A stretch of 64,000 bases of DNA from Pseudovirgaria hyperparasitica (Eukaryota > Ascomycota > Dothideomycetes > Acrospermales > Acrospermaceae). How positions within the stretch are numbered: position 1 is the stretch's first letter; each line of letters begins with the position of its first letter. Shown here piece by piece: positions 21,712-35,600 of this stretch. A program made the translations under genes and the position numbers. The notes below the pieces were generated by a model. That model was not told the origin of the DNA. It made no database searches and saw only the letters and a list, made by a program, of their open reading frames with translations. The stretch covers positions 124,001 to 188,000 of the forward strand of contig NW_022985564.1 of NCBI RefSeq assembly GCF_010093815.1, read 5' to 3'.

Positions 21712-24700
21712 ACAATTTAGAGTACGTTCAGGTGTGAGGGCAAAAGAATGGAAAATCTCGGAAGATGGTGGCGAAGGAGATGACTAGAGGACGTGTATAT
21801 GGACGCGTAGAGAGATAGCATGAAGAGAGAAGTCAATTACGGAACTGTGGGTGTTCTAATTTGTTTACAATGCCAAATCACAACACTCTGCTGTAACGAT
21901 GCATACACCCAGAATAATGACCATAAATGTTGCATTTTGAAGATCCCCAAACTTCTACATACATTCAAATCGAATTCAAGCACTGCATCAAGTTCAGCAA
22001 TGCTGGACTCTCTGACTAAAAAGAGACATACCCAAGTACTGTCTCATGCTGCGTAGACTGTGATGCATTATGGAAGGAATTGTCAAGATCGAAGCCTATG
22101 TAAGCAAAATTTCTCACAGCGCAGATTGTGATTTCGTGACAAAGACTCACGAGTTAGATTAGTGCTAAAGGGGCATTGAGGCCTGGAATTTGGCAACATA
22201 TGGCGGCCTCAAATCGAACCAACAATCGCTCACGTTGGGGCACCTCCTTCTCATATGTAGACTGCGACCCCATCAAACTGCACTAAGATACCGGGTTCTC
22301 TAGAGCCATGATCTTTGGTGGTATGGTCTCCTTTATAACTGGCAGTTCCTTTCAGCTTTTCGATTATGATTTACCTTACGACAGTTTTCACAGGGGTGAT
22401 CTGGTGGTTCTGTGGTATAGTTCACCAGGAGCCCATATGTTATGGCACTAAGACGCAGTGATATTATCTGGAGGGTTCAAGCCGTATCTACAAATTTCGT
22501 TCTCTGACTTGGTCCCGCGCTTCGTCCTTAGAGCGATGTCTTATGGCTTTGGTTTTCAAAGTATGTTCATATGTATGGCTGGGTACCTTAATAGTGTACT
22601 ACAATAATGTTTCTTCATTTCAGATTCGGTTGATGTTCTCGAAAATGCGTGGAACAGAGAGCGACGAAGATATGGTGTGAAAATACGTGTCTCCACCCTG
22701 AAATTGACGGAAATTTGTACTTGAGACTTACAAGTTGCTTCGTCGACCGCCACTCCGTCCCTACGTTGTACCGGAAAAGCCAATGATTCTTCACCTCCCA
22801 CCTGCAGATTGACGTTTACCTACTGACTGCACAAAGTTGGATGTGACAAATCCTGCTATGGTTGCAGCATTGCTCACTATCCAGGCAAGAGACAGAATCG
22901 TCAGCGCTCCTCTTGACTCATATCAATATACGACTTTGTAGAGCCTTCTCATAGTATTTGATGAGTAATAATGTCGTATCTAACCTGATGAGATGGAGGC
23001 ACCTTCAAACATAGTATTGACGTTATGTCCTTCAGTACCCCTCTCAGATCTTGTCAGTCGCTACGCATCAGATAGGTAGCATATATGTGGAAAGTTGAGT
23101 AAACTTGAGTCTGAGATCATCCAAATAGAGCATGGACCAAGAAGATTCGATATATGATGACGATTCCTGAAGCGTACGTTAGAGCTAACGACTTAGTGTT
23201 CTTAGCCACCATATTCATATGGTGCACTTCGGTATGTCATGTCTAGCGCAACCAGGACCAACAGGTCTAGGAAGAGATAGATTCGAATGTGGGTCTGCGC
23301 AACACAGGCCACTCCGATTCCTGTCAGACCCATCAGTGTTTCCCGTCCTAGACGTTCCCAACAGCATGAGGCATATCGGACTTTTCAGGCAGGCGTACGT
23401 CCCGGACGGCAATTTTTTTCGTGGCTATGCATCGGACTACACCAAAAAAACTAGAAGTCGGTGTTCAGTCGAACATGAATTTGATTAACTCGGCATTCTG
23501 AGTGGATAGAGTGTTTTTGATAGATATCCATACTCCATGCCTAGTAGATATAAGCATATTTCAGAGTACTTACAGGCCTTTTCCAGGTTGCCAACCACCA
23601 TATCGCTGTTTGTTGCGGAACATGCCGTACGAGAGATGCACAATGTACAAACACATCCGTCTAACTCCATGGTGATCGCGAGAATTGAGAAACTTATCTT
23701 GAGGCGTTCCAGCACTCCAGGAGACTGTGGCGTCGTGTTAAGAGATCGGAAGAAACCTTTCCGAACAGCTTCGAAGGATCCACATCGGATACGAATAACA
23801 CGAAGGGGCGTCCTGCTTTTGCGATTTGGAACAATGCCAGAAGATAACAGTAGTAACAGCAATAAAGAGGAGTTACGTGAGAGTAATGGAAAGAAACATA
23901 TGAGATCGCTATTCATGCACGCTATGCTACAGCAAACAAAAGCTTGGATATATTCTAACAAAAGAACATGTATGAACAATACTTACTTACTCCTTGCCGC
24001 TCACTTCTCCTGATATAATGTATGGACGTGGCGAACCATGATCGGCGAAGCTTTTAACAGACCCTGCCTGTAAGTAACAAGTATTCCAGGTCATCAATAT
24101 CGTTATCGTTTCCAGCTGTGGCGTGAGTATAGATCCGGATGGTGCTCCACATGCTCTCAGGATCGGGAAGACATTATGAGCACAAGTTCGCGGCTATGTA
24201 CGCATTTGGTTCGGATCTGACGGACGAAAACTTCTTGATCTTCAACATGCAAACGCCACCCCTGCTGCACGTTCTAAATGGTCTTTTGTGTTTTGTCTAT
24301 CGTCAAGTAGTTGAAGTGGGTGGGAAAGGTTCGAACGGCCGCGGCCCGCGACGGCTTGGAAGCCAGATCATAGGAAATTATTTGGGCAGAATCCGAATCG
24401 TGACAGAGTTCTGAACGGGTGTCAGCAGTTCCGACGAATGAGAAGAGTTCCTGCGCGTCCAAGTACGGAAATTTTCCTGCCCGATCTAGAGCGTTGAATC
24501 CCTTTGAGCGAGCTTTTTCGGCTTCGCGTAGATGTGGTGCAAGGTACAGGCGCGGAGAGACGCTACTGCAGCTTGGCCAGCACTCTGAGAGTCGTCGATG
24601 AGGCTATTCGGACATCCCGCAGTCCGCCGGAGATAATATCATCGCGACCTGTCTGGCGATGATTCTGGGCTTCGAGCAGCGCCGACAAGCTACGAGAGGC

Positions 24701-25953
24701 TCTACGATGAATCTAGACTGCTTATACGATGTCTACGAATATCATTTCATGATGGATCACCACTAACATCATGAGAGGAATTGTAACGTCTACCGTAAGA
24801 GATAATCCTGAAGGATTAGGCCAACAAGCGCGTATTTCGAGGGACAAGTCTCGAGACTTCGGAAGAGAGCTGAATATGAATCACCATGGCATGGCGTCCC
24901 GAAACGAGGCACAAACAGGATTTGCAGTGTGAATTCGTGTTGGGGTCGAGAAACGCGGAGTCGTTGGTATTTTGGTCACGAGGCTGAGTCGTCGTCGCAA
25001 GGCTGGCCGGCGATCAATCGCCGACTGGTGTATGTTGCTTCTTCTTCTCCCAGCCAGAGCTGACAGTTTGGTGTCCAATGTTCGTCCGAATCAAATGGAA
25101 GTAGAGGATGGCACAGACGATGGCACAGACGATGGCACAGACGATTGATTGCAATCATACAAGGACAAGGCAGCATAGAAACGTCCGAGTGTTAGCGACG
25201 TGGCCATTTCTGGCCAGGCTCACGTGAGGAGAATCCCCCAAATGCCCACTACAGGCTACAGCAAGCCTCGCATTTGCAATTCAGCAAACGCCCCAAGAAC
25301 AAAAAGCCCATCCATGGCCCTGGGGCTCCGACACGCTGGCCCAAACATGAAACGCACACCCCCCCTGGTGGATGCAGCTCGGGGCCAGGCCAGGGCACTT
25401 TGACGTCCGCATGCGGCGTCTGCAGCCAGTCGGGCTGGGGCAGGCTGGGCCGGCCTGTTTGAAACGGCAAAACTGACAGGCGTAGGCAGATAATTATATC
25501 GAGCTTACGTTGCGCGAGGCGCCAACTCACACATGCAGACGATAGAGTGATTAAGGGCTTTTACGGCGGGCCCACAGTGAGTGACTAGCCTGCACATCAC
25601 CCGTTGACACACATTCCATGCTAAGGTCTTGGATCCACACAGCTCGCAGATGCACACGCAGGTACACGCCGCGTGTTGCCCTCGTCATAGGTCTGGCCGC
25701 TGTTTGTTAAACGCCTTGCTTTTATTGAGGCTGATGCATGGCCCAGGAAGCTGCATACGCTGGCTGTTATATTAAGTTCCCTCTGCCTCTTCTTGGTGTC
25801 TGTATATACAACTCGAAACCAAGACTCCTCTCTCCAAGACCAACCAGAACATTCAACTACTGTCAACCTCCCGCTTCAGATCCAGTCCGTCATACATAAC
25901 ATTACTCCTCAACTATCTGCCATATCGCATTCGCCTCCAGCCACATCCTCACA
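21712..25953. other. Gene-poor block with possible decayed coding fragments
   Basis: 4.2 kb without an intact gene I can support. Fragments on the minus strand look protein-like and have splice-like borders: about 22801-22556, with a GTAAGT-type donor near 22730; about 22917-22840, hydrophobic (LTILSLAWIVSNAATIAGF); and about 24560-24280 (HLREAEKARSKGFNALDRAG). The plus strand at 23537-24013 has one 158-codon frame of mixed composition. No family was recognised, and frames break between fragments. The stretch 25200-25450 is notably GC-rich. A decayed gene or genes is possible but unproven. Confidence 0.35.
25107..25142. repeat. 12-bp tandem repeat, three copies
   Basis: The unit gatggcacagac is repeated three times without a mismatch. 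It lies inside the gene-poor block and is not linked to a recognised gene. Confidence 0.9.
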
Positions 25954-26246
25954 ATGCATTACTACGCTCTCGCCTACGGTACCGACATCCAGGACGATAT
26001 CTACGAACAAGTGATCGGACAAGCATTGAAAGCTGAGATGGAAGATGACATAATCCTTCTCAACACACATAAAGAAGAATCTTACGATGAATATTCGGAC
26101 GATGAATATTCAGACGATGATCTCGCCGAGTAAGTCCATATGAATTGCACATTGCTTAACAACACGCTAACCTGAATAGGCTTCAAGACTGGCTCGATGC
26201 AGACATGTCAGCACCTTCAACACCTCGCGAGCAAAAGGAATATTAG
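25954..26246 (+). CDS. Small acidic protein, 80 residues, unknown
   Basis: Two exons, 25954-26129 and 26180-26246, joined at a GTAAGT donor and an AATAG acceptor, give 80 residues starting MHYYALAYG. The middle is very acidic and repeats DEYSD/DEYSDDD, coded by a 15-bp duplication. The end DWLDADMSAPSTPREQ is also polar. There is no signal peptide and no membrane segment. Support comes from a clean intron with a branch-like gctaac upstream of the acceptor and from frame continuity, plus a CT- and CA-rich leader. No homologue is recognised. Confidence 0.5.
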
Positions 26247-27455
26247 ACCATTTCGCCTTTATCTCCTTCACTTCGACAATCTCGCCTCTTCGACTCCTTC
26301 TACGTCCAGATTCATGGACGTCGCATCTTCACACAGTGTTTTAGCGCTATCTACTCTATGCCTTCCATATACGCCTCCACGATCAATTTCATTTGTTCCC
26401 ACTCTGTACTAGCTATATACGGGGGCTCTTTCCACCTCAAGGGTCTTCCTTGTCTTCATCAAACATGTCACAATATTTTATTTTTCTCTCAGATTAGGTG
26501 TTCTCGGGGTGCACAGAATTAGCGGAAAGCTCGGACTTGCAAAAGCATTTTTTTACTTTTATTGTACTACTGTAAAATTTGAATATAGACTTTGGAAAGC
26601 GAGGCGTTTGGGAAATGAGAACTGTTGATGACGTCGGGCATCACCACAGCGATCGGGCTACCGATCTGAATTTACGAGAGATTACGAATGTATCACCACA
26701 ATAATAGAATAGAACAAACGTCGCATGCGAATGCAAACAAAAACCATTTCGAACAACCGTACTATGGTGATCTTCATCTTTGAAACCTGTGCAACGTGCC
26801 TTGTCACCATTTCAAAACACCTCGCGTTACGAGCAACCGCAAACGTGATCTTTCTACGTCCGAGATGTAATATCGTTTCCGCCAGAAAACACTGCTCAGT
26901 GATTAGTAGATTGCCGCAAACAGCAGTCCCAAGCGTACGAAACCAGCATACGCGTTTTCCGTTGCAGTGGAGACGCGTTCAGCCCAAGCCCCACAATGAC
27001 TCCATCGCGCAGCGCGCCCATAGAAAGTTTTGCTGCATCTGCCACCTGCATCGCGAGGCTCAATCTTTCGGGTCATAAGGCTATCGTGTACATGCGCGAG
27101 GAGCGGGGGTTGGACCGATCTCCTATGCGGCATACAATAGGAGATCTAAGTCATGCATAAGGCTGTGACGTCAATTCATCGCCGATAGAAAAATGATTTT
27201 TGAGGCGTGTGAGTCCGGTTGTCGGGGAATTGGGTATGGGTATGACGTAGAGCTGGGGTTACAGTGGTTTTCTGATGTAGGCTTGATGCTAAGGATCGTA
27301 GGCATCGAGGATGGGATTCTTGCTGATACATGGATGACATGGGCCTGGGACCGGCTCAAGATAGTCGCACCATCTAGTATGCTACGAGGGTCTGTCCTTT
27401 AGACGTAGTCCCAAGATGTATGTGTCGTCAACTATTTCATTGTGCCTATAGGTAG
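26247..27455. other. Intergenic, no supported gene
   Basis: 1.2 kb between the acidic-protein gene and the stop of the copper-transporter gene. It includes T-rich stretches near 26475-26570. The open frames present have no protein-like features. No RNA gene was recognised. Confidence 0.45.
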
Positions 27456-28144
27456 CTATTCATGACACGCTCCTTCTTGCCAGCCTGAACTGACCCCAGT
27501 CGTATAACGGCCAAGAATGAGCTCCCCAAATAGCACACCACCAAGGACGGCAAACAGGAAGCCTACGTTAAAGGTCATCACTGCGAGCATGCTGTAGATC
27601 GGTCAGCATTGAATATTGAAACAACGCAAGGAAGGCCTATGACGACATACAGGATGTAGCCAATAAAAGCTCGGAGGAATTCCAACAGCGCGCGTGTCCC
27701 ATCTCTACTCAGGGACCATGCACCATTCGACACCCACCCCGATGGTAGATATGCGCTTCGCGAAGCTGCCCGCTCGACGACGATATCATTCGCATCTGAC
27801 TTTTGGCCAGCATCATCGTTATCGGAGTGCATATGCGTAGCAAGGTATGGGGATAGTGGTTCGGCTTCGGATTCATTGGCCTCGGAGGAATAGTTTGCTT
27901 CCCGTCGGCTTCGCGACCTGTGATGCTTCTTAATGTCCGGCGATCGAACTGCTACCCACGATCTCTCGAGCTGGGTCTTCAGTGCCCCGAGATAACGGTT
28001 GGCCATCGCGATGAATATCAAGAAGATCAGAGATCCGACATATGCAGCTGGCGAGTTGGTAGTCCATCCGGGGAAGAACAAGGTGACGCGAGTGGATGTT
28101 GAGAATGTGGACGACATGGTCGTCATCATTGTGTTTGCTTCCAT
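27456..28144 (-). CDS. Ctr-family copper transporter
   Basis: Two exons on the minus strand, 28144-27651 and 27591-27456, give 209 residues. The N-terminus is short and Met-containing (MEANTMMTTM). The first membrane helix follows the TLFFPGWTTNSPAAYVGS signature. A hydrophilic, His/Ser/Asp-rich loop separates it from the last two helices, where MLAVM matches the MxxxM copper motif and GGVLFG the GxxxG packing motif typical of Ctr trimers. The intron falls just before MLAVM. It should move Cu(I) across the plasma or vacuolar membrane. Few N-terminal Met repeats suggest a low-affinity or vacuolar Ctr2-like type, though that is inference. Confidence 0.9.
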
Positions 28145-28853
28145 AATTCATGTAGATATAGGGGCGTCTGCAGCAGAGCTGTCCCTCAATCGCTGTTGCA
28201 GACGATAGATGATCCTTTGTGATTGAGATCTATTGAAGTCCGTTGGCTCACGTATTCATAGAGCACGAAGATGCTGTGATATGCCTTTCTCTTCGTGGCT
28301 AAGAAGAACGTAAGCTTGCTAAGTTATTGGATACATGTCGGCTTGGATAACACCTCAAACGTGCTCAAAGTATATCATTGAGCCTGTGGGGTCGGCTTCC
28401 ACTCAGTACATTGCTGTACAGTTGCTGCAATCTATCAGAGCACACATTACCTATTCACCACCAGGCTCTGATCCTTATGTTGCGATTAGTTGTGCGCTGA
28501 TGATTTTACGCCTTCTTGCATACTTAGAGGACGGTAGTTAACATCTAAGTCGTTGTCGCGTCGATGGATAGCTCTCATACTGAGGGCAATTTCACGCACG
28601 CCACAAATATGTGACGCAGTAAGTCGCCATACAAGTATTAACTTGTATACGATCAAGCCGGATGTGATGCTATAGTATACTACGAAACAATAAAAGTAAC
28701 AGCACTGTGCCAACTGAACATGATTACAACGACGCGCCATCTACCTTATTTGCTCAACAATGCTTATGTCAGCTAGTTGACACTACTAGTAGCCCGTAGA
28801 TACCTAGTTATGACTAGGCGCAAATAGGAAGGGCGGATTTCTTTCACGTATCG
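28145..28853. other. Divergent intergenic region, copper transporter / Rtt10
   Basis: About 700 bp between divergent starts. I did not find a clear copper-response element (Mac1- or Cuf1-like GCTC repeat). No gene is supported. Confidence 0.4.
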
Positions 28854-31800
28854 ATGTCCTCACGTCTCAAGGTGCGCAATCATTATTTCGAGGTGTAATT
28901 CTCTAACACTTTATTAGCCGGCCAGCTTACGAGCGCCAGTGACTGCACTTGCGACCAGCTGGAATCTAGTTCTAGCCGGCGAAGGGCCATATTTGCGCGT
29001 GTGGAAGTATGAACATCATACGTCACCTTTACTCGTACATCCGATCTTTGAAGCTCAGGCAATACATGGCATTGCTACGAGGACTATCAACGTGACAGAT
29101 GCAGTGTTAGTCGTATGGGGAGGTCGAGAAATACGAGTGTTGCATCTCAAGCATGAAGTCAACGCAACCGCGCCTGACGAACTCAGCATATCGATCGTCG
29201 CCTCTGCTACCGCTCCGGACTGGATACTAGACCTTACTCTAGCTTGTGGAAAGGAGCATTCGGAAGGGACCACTCAAGTTGTGTTACTAACAGCTCACAA
29301 TGCTCTGCTCACCTTGGACGTTAACTTCAATCCTGCAAGCCAGCATCAGGTAACACCCTTGCGACAAATCACAACAGGATCGCGTTGCATACTGTATGCA
29401 GCACACATCTTACGGACTGGTGACGACTGTTTTCTTGTTGCGTCGGGCACAGCTTTTGGCGAGATCATTGTATGGTCAGTGGAGTCTATCAGTAGCGAAG
29501 ATGTTACCGTCAGGCTATGCCATGTGTTCACAGGGCATGAAGGCTCAATATTTGGCGTTCAAATATCACATGAACTGAGCCTTAACCCCAAGATATCCCC
29601 TCAGAGATTATTGGCGAGTTGTAGCGATGACCGTACCATTCGCATCTGGAATTTGTCGGGCATTGGGGACAAGGCAATATCCAACGACCCTTCAAGAACT
29701 CTCGACGCGTTGCGCGATAGAGAGACTGGATTTGGGGCTAACATTGAGGACATAAATGCCGTTCCTGATGACCGGAATCGATGCATAGCGACGGCTTTTG
29801 GTCATCTTTCGCGAATTTGGCTCGTGCGATTCCTCGACCACCGTAGTTCCAACTCGCAAAGTAGGATCCGGCTTATATCGGCAGGGGAAGATGCGAGTTG
29901 CCAATTATGGCAGCTGGAAGCCAAGAGTATAGAAGGCAAATACGCTGCCGTACTTGAGCATCTTAGTACTTCTAGGCTTCATAGCGGCAAGAACATCTGG
30001 TCTATCTCTGTCCTGGAGACTAAAATGATATCTGGTTCGAGGGACAGCAACAATGTCATAGTTATTAGCGGGGGTGCTGATGCTGCTGTTGTTAGCAGAT
30101 CCTTTCAAGCTACTGAGTCGCTATCTGAGGTCGAAGAAGTGCTTACCGAGTCGGTAAAGCCTTCTGCCATTCTCGACGAAGAGTGGACTGTGCCGCAAGC
30201 ATTAATTGCAGCAAACTCATGTTCCGAGAGTCGCCAAAGATCTCCCGAGCAACATAATCCTGCATCGTTCTTCCGGGCGTACTCATTCATCAGTGAGAAC
30301 GAGGTCTTGGCTACGACAAGCAAGGGACATATTCTCAAGGCAAGCATTGAGCCTGGTAAGTCTCTGAGATGGAGTCTACTTCAGCAACTACATGACCTTG
30401 AGAAGTTCGCGCTATGTACCTCGTCTATCACGGCACAGATGGCTTTTATTGCCTCTGGCAGTGGACAGATTTACTGCTTCCAGAATCAGACTGCCTTGTT
30501 GACACCGTTGGTCAGAGTAGATGGCAAAGTCGCCGCGATATTCGCGCGAGACAATGCGTTTGATGTCGAGACCGCACCACGGGAGATTAGTCTGCTCATA
30601 ACCACAGTTGGCACCACATTCGCGCGCCGTCTGGTTGTCGACGTGCCGAGCACGAATGCGAGCCCAGTTGTTACCAAGGCAGATCGTATCACTTTGGAGC
30701 AGGGCTTCACTGTGACCGCGTACGTACACGAATCCCCAGAGGATTCAAATGATGGAAGATTCATACTTGGAAGCCGGGAAGGCGCAATTTCGCTATGGGA
30801 TCTGAACCTTGAGTCAAGTCACGCGACACTGACGATGCGGCATGTTCATAGGAATGAATCGGTGACAGCATTGGAATGGGCTTCAGAGTCTGAAGGGAAT
30901 CTCCTCTTTTCAGTCGGACGCGATGGTACATGTTGTGTACACCGAATTGATTTCTTCCGCAGGACTTTCGTCACTGTACATAGGTCAAATCTACCATTTG
31001 GACCAAACATCGAGGGGTTGAGCCTAGACAAAACGACCGGCGACGTGATTGCATATGGCTTTCATGGGAAGAAGTTCACCGCTCAGTCTCTGAATGATGA
31101 ACAAGAACTGATCACTATCGAATGTGGTGGTGCTCATCGCTTATGGGCTTATAATTCGCCGAGAAATATAGACACTTCCAACTCTGGTGGAACATTGATC
31201 TGGACGAAAGCCTCAAAACTTCGCATATGTGCAAAACCTCGAGCTTCATACAAAGAATTGCAGCATGGAGGACATGGACGAGAAATCAAGGCTTGTGATG
31301 TCTTCAGTCACGGATCTAGTAAACTCATTGCAACCGGTGCAGAAGACACCGACATTAAGCTATTCATACCGACGCAGGGAGGCGAAGCAAAACACTTGGT
31401 GGGCTTCAAATGCATTCGCACGGTCCGGAAGCATGTTACTGGCATCCAGAATCTGAAGTGGTCCAAAGACGGCTCCTTTCTATTCAGTAGTGGCGGATGT
31501 GAAGAGTTCTTCGTATGGCGCTTCCACAATGTGGACGTTCTACGCATCGGTGTCGTCTGTGAGGCTGTATGCCCTACCATCAGCGATGTATCGGACTTAC
31601 GCATCACGGACTTCGATATCCTAGAGGGACACAGTGACGAGGATGCTGAGTCGTACAAGTTCACAATCGCTATGACGTTCTCTGATTCCACGATCCGAGT
31701 AAGTACCCAAGCCAGCCAATCCTCCAGCCCCTTACGACCCGTCTTACTCATCTGAATTCTAGATCTACGACTACACCTCAACTACAGCGTCCAAGAAATT

Positions 31801-32425
31801 CGCTCTTCAGAGCACTGGCACATACACCACGGCATGCCTGACCAAAATCGCATTTCTGTCCCCAACCACCTTTGTCACAGCCAGCACGAACGGACACATT
31901 GCATACTGGACGCTGTGCAATACCGTTCCGAGCGACGCCCCACCCGCTCTAGTCTATTCTACTCATCATCGCATTCACCAATCGACCATCAAATCGCTCG
32001 CGCACATAGCTTTGACCGATGGCACATCGCTCATCGTCACTACAGGCGATGATAATGCATTAGGCTTGACCCTGTGCTCTTGGAGCGCAACTACCGAGAT
32101 ACCGTCTTTCTCAACACTCCTTATTCCCCGTGCTCATGCTGCTGCGATCAACGATTGTGCATTGCTGGACTCCCAATCCGGCGTCTTCGCTGTGACGGTC
32201 TCGAATGACCAGAGGTTGAAAATGTGGAGCATCAAGGTAGATCTAGATAAGAAGGGGACCGACAGATTGGATGCATGTCTGGTTGAAGATGTGCCCAGCG
32301 CTGTGGCGGATGCGAGTAGTCTCTGTGTGTATCCAGATTCAGGAGAACTTCAACAAGAAGGCGTATTGCTGAGAGTACTAGTATGCGGCGTGGGTATGGA
32401 GGAATGGAAGTTCAATACGGTTTGA
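28854..32425 (+). CDS. RTT10: WD40 protein Rtt10/WDR6, tRNA Nm34 methyltransferase partner
   Basis: Three exons, 28854-28871 (18 nt), 28918-31698 and 31763-32425, encode 1153 residues. The start MSSRLKPASLRAPVTALATS leads to LVLAGEGPYLRVW, the opening signature of WDR6/Rtt10. Many WD40-type repeats follow (LASCSDDRTIRIWNL, ISAGEDASCQLWQL, GADAAVVS). In yeast, Rtt10 joins Trm7 to 2'-O-methylate position 34 of some tRNAs and also affects recycling of permeases. The first exon supplies only six codons, and without it no ATG precedes the conserved N-terminus. The gene converges on SPT5 with about 210 bp between stops. Confidence 0.9.
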
Positions 32426-32634
32426 TACCACTAGGCGATGCAAAAAGTGCTTAATAATAGAACAGATCTGGTATTGCGCCTCTGATCGCGTGAACCTGGA
32501 TTTTTTATCTATTATGAGGTGTAGATAATACATGCAATGCAACGTCCCAAACCCAAGGCCATGAAACGCCCAGAAGGTTACCCATCAGACCAAGGACATC
32601 CAGGTACAACAGCACCAAACTTATACACAACTTC

Positions 32635-35600
32635 TTATTCGTATCTCGGGTCATCATCTCCAGTTGCCGCTGGTGTTGGTGCGCTCCATTGTCCCGGCGT
32701 CTCAGCAAATCCACCTGGAGTCTCTGCATAGCCACCAGGCGTGGGAGCAGCATACGCCCCAGGCGTTGGTGCTCCCGCCGGTGTGGCGTAGTTGCCATAA
32801 GAGCCAGCACCGTAGCGAGGCGTGGCATGGTCTCCAGGCGTCGGTGCAGCAAAGCCTGGTGTTGGCGCATCATATGCCGCGGGCGTTGGGGCGCTCTGGT
32901 AGGTGTTGGACGGCGGCGAGGCCGCATTGCGAGACGCAGATGAGCCCCATGTTGATGATGAAGCGTCAGTGGCATAAGGGTTAGGGGTCTTGGCAGAGGC
33001 AGACCACGTTGACTGTTGAATTTTAGCGGAAAACCACGGTTGGGATCGTTGAGCACTTACGTTTCCATAGGCAGTTCTACTGCCATCATTACCACCATAC
33101 GCAGTACGGCTACCATCATTTCCTCCGTATGCGGTGCGACTGCCATCGTTTCCGCCATACGCGGTCCGGCCTCCGTCATTTCCGCCTTGCCATGCGGGCG
33201 TCTTTGCAGAACTCCATGCTGGAGTCTTAGCACCACCGGACTTCCATGCAGGCGTTGCTCCGCCCATGCGCGAGCCTCCCCATGATGGCGTCGGTCCAGC
33301 AGCGTTGGGTCCAAAGCGTCCTGGTGTACCACCGCCGATCTTGGGACGAGTATTCCCAAAGCGGTTGAAGTCGACTGATTGACCGGTGATTGGATCTTTG
33401 ATTGCAAGAATGTCTTTTTTCATGGTGATCGTCTTGCTCTTCGTGTGTAGCTCCACTCTTGCTTCCAAGTCAGTCGTATCTTTGACAATGCCCAGTAATC
33501 CTTTGTGTGGCCCTTTTTTAACGTGCACTGTCTTCCCAATGAGCTTGTCTCTACCGAAGGTTTTGGGAGGTGCCATGGCACCACCAGCATTCGGTGCACC
33601 ATTGCGGGGTTGCAATGCTGGATTCATCTTGGTGAGATCAGGACCAGCGTTCTGAACGCGTCCCCCCTTTGCAGCCACAGTCGTGACATTAGTGCTACGC
33701 GTCACGAAAATACCGGCATTCTCGGTCTGTTGTCTGTTCTGACAGAATAGAAAGTTCCTGTGGATGTGCATGATGCGACCTTGCTTGGACTCCATACCTG
33801 ATTCTTTGACAGTATCATCGGGTCGAAGTTCGGACCCATCACGATCAGTAGCTACTGCTCTAGCACGCTTCTCGATCTTACTTGAGATCTGAGACGGAAG
33901 CATCGTTCGGACAGAGCCATTCTGGTCGAGAACCTTGAGAGACTCACGATCGACGCGAACGATGCACGCGACGGTCGAGACGTCCAGCTGAACAAGATCG
34001 TAAAGGTCGTAGACCCCGCTGCTAGGTAAGTTGGTTGCAGCACTTGCCAGTCGAAGGTCCCTCGATAATACCGGCATCTCTTGGTTGTTGGAATCTGCTA
34101 GGAATGTCACTTGATCGCCCTTAACCTTGACAACCATTCCAACTTCATCCTGATATTTGCCAGCCAAGACCTTGACATAATCACCCTCAGCAAACTTCTT
34201 TCTGAGAGCCTTGATGGGTGCCTCTATAGTCTGGTCTACCAACATCCCTTCGGTGACTTTCAAGGTGACAATTTCTCCACGGACAGAAATAGCCCGTCCA
34301 ACCACGCCTGCTTGTTCTCCTTGACTAAGCTCGACGAGATCGCCGGGGAGGAAAGCATCTGCCGTTACGCTGTTTTTCAGTGTATTTGCTAGAGCTGTCA
34401 AATCAAGTTCTTCGGTTCCATCAGCCGCGCCAGCGGCAAACTTGCTGACTTCATCAAGCTTCGGATTGACATTCTCTGTTTCCAGGTATGTTATCCGATA
34501 GTCTTTGATCAAGAAGCCGTTCTCATACGAATCGCCCTTGTACGTGTAGTCTCGCCTTCCCAACCCACCGTTCACAGAAAGGAATTTGGCATTTCTTCCT
34601 TTCCGTGCCTCGGTCTCGTTGAATAGTCGCTGTGGAGGTCGAGGCATGTTCGCAGGCTTTCCGAATTTGCGTTTCTTGTCAGTAGCCGGTGCGTTGACAT
34701 CTTCGTTAAGACCATAATCCAAGCGGGGAATGAGCTTGACGGTGACATCTACACCATTCGCTTCCACAGCTACGACCTGTGCAAGATCTCCTGCATACAT
34801 TGCAGGCCTCTTCATGCGTACGTAGGCTCCTGGGTTGAGTGTCTTCGACTTAGTGACTCGAAGGAGGTCCGGCATCTCATTGACGGGTATCAAGATCATC
34901 TTTGTGCGTGGGTAGCAGAACGCGATGCCCTCGGTGGCCGTGAAGACTGCATTTTGGGTGCGTGCTTCAATGTATATGTAGCCAGCCATTGTTCCTGCGC
35001 CTCGCTCGAAAGCAGAGAATATTTGGAGGGGCTCTCGCGTCAGTGCTTGCTCCTGTTGTCTTTTCGTGATCGAGAATATGACTTCCTTTTCTTTGCCCGG
35101 CTTGCACCGTACTCCCCAGATGCTCGGATCATCTACTGAAGGGAGCAGCAGTCTTTGTGGTACCACCGCTGAGTCTATTGCAGCGGCTCGACTGCGGCCA
35201 TATCGTTCGCGAAGTGCCTGAAGTTGCGATGTCAACGATTTGTACAAGCCAGTCTGGTGAAAATACTTACTGCGGCCTGTTTCTCAGCATCCATACTCGC
35301 CTCCATCTCACGTTGTCTATCCAATTCGCGATGGCGACGATCGTCTCTATTATCGTCGCGCACATCTAGGAGATCATCGGGGTGCACTTCTTCTGGCATG
35401 TCTCCCTCCTCGTCTTCCATTTCTTCCTCGTCTTCCTCGTCAACTTCGGCTTCGACATCTATGAACTGTAGTCTTGCGTCGCGCTTTCTTCGTTTTCGTG
35501 TATGCCCCTGGGAAGGTTAGCCATAGATTCGACATATATGTAGTGTGGTCAGCACAAACCCGAACTTCATCTTCTTCATCGTCCTCCTCTTCATCCTCAT

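Noticed and set aside
22405-22485. tRNA-like text with an A-box-like tggtatagttc and a B-box-like ggttcaagcc
   Set aside because: The T-stem and acceptor stem do not pair, so it is not a functional tRNA as far as I can see.
25249-25530. GC-rich open frame on the minus strand
   Set aside because: Composition is low-complexity Pro/Gly/Leu without motifs, and the plus strand is equally open. GC bias explains it.
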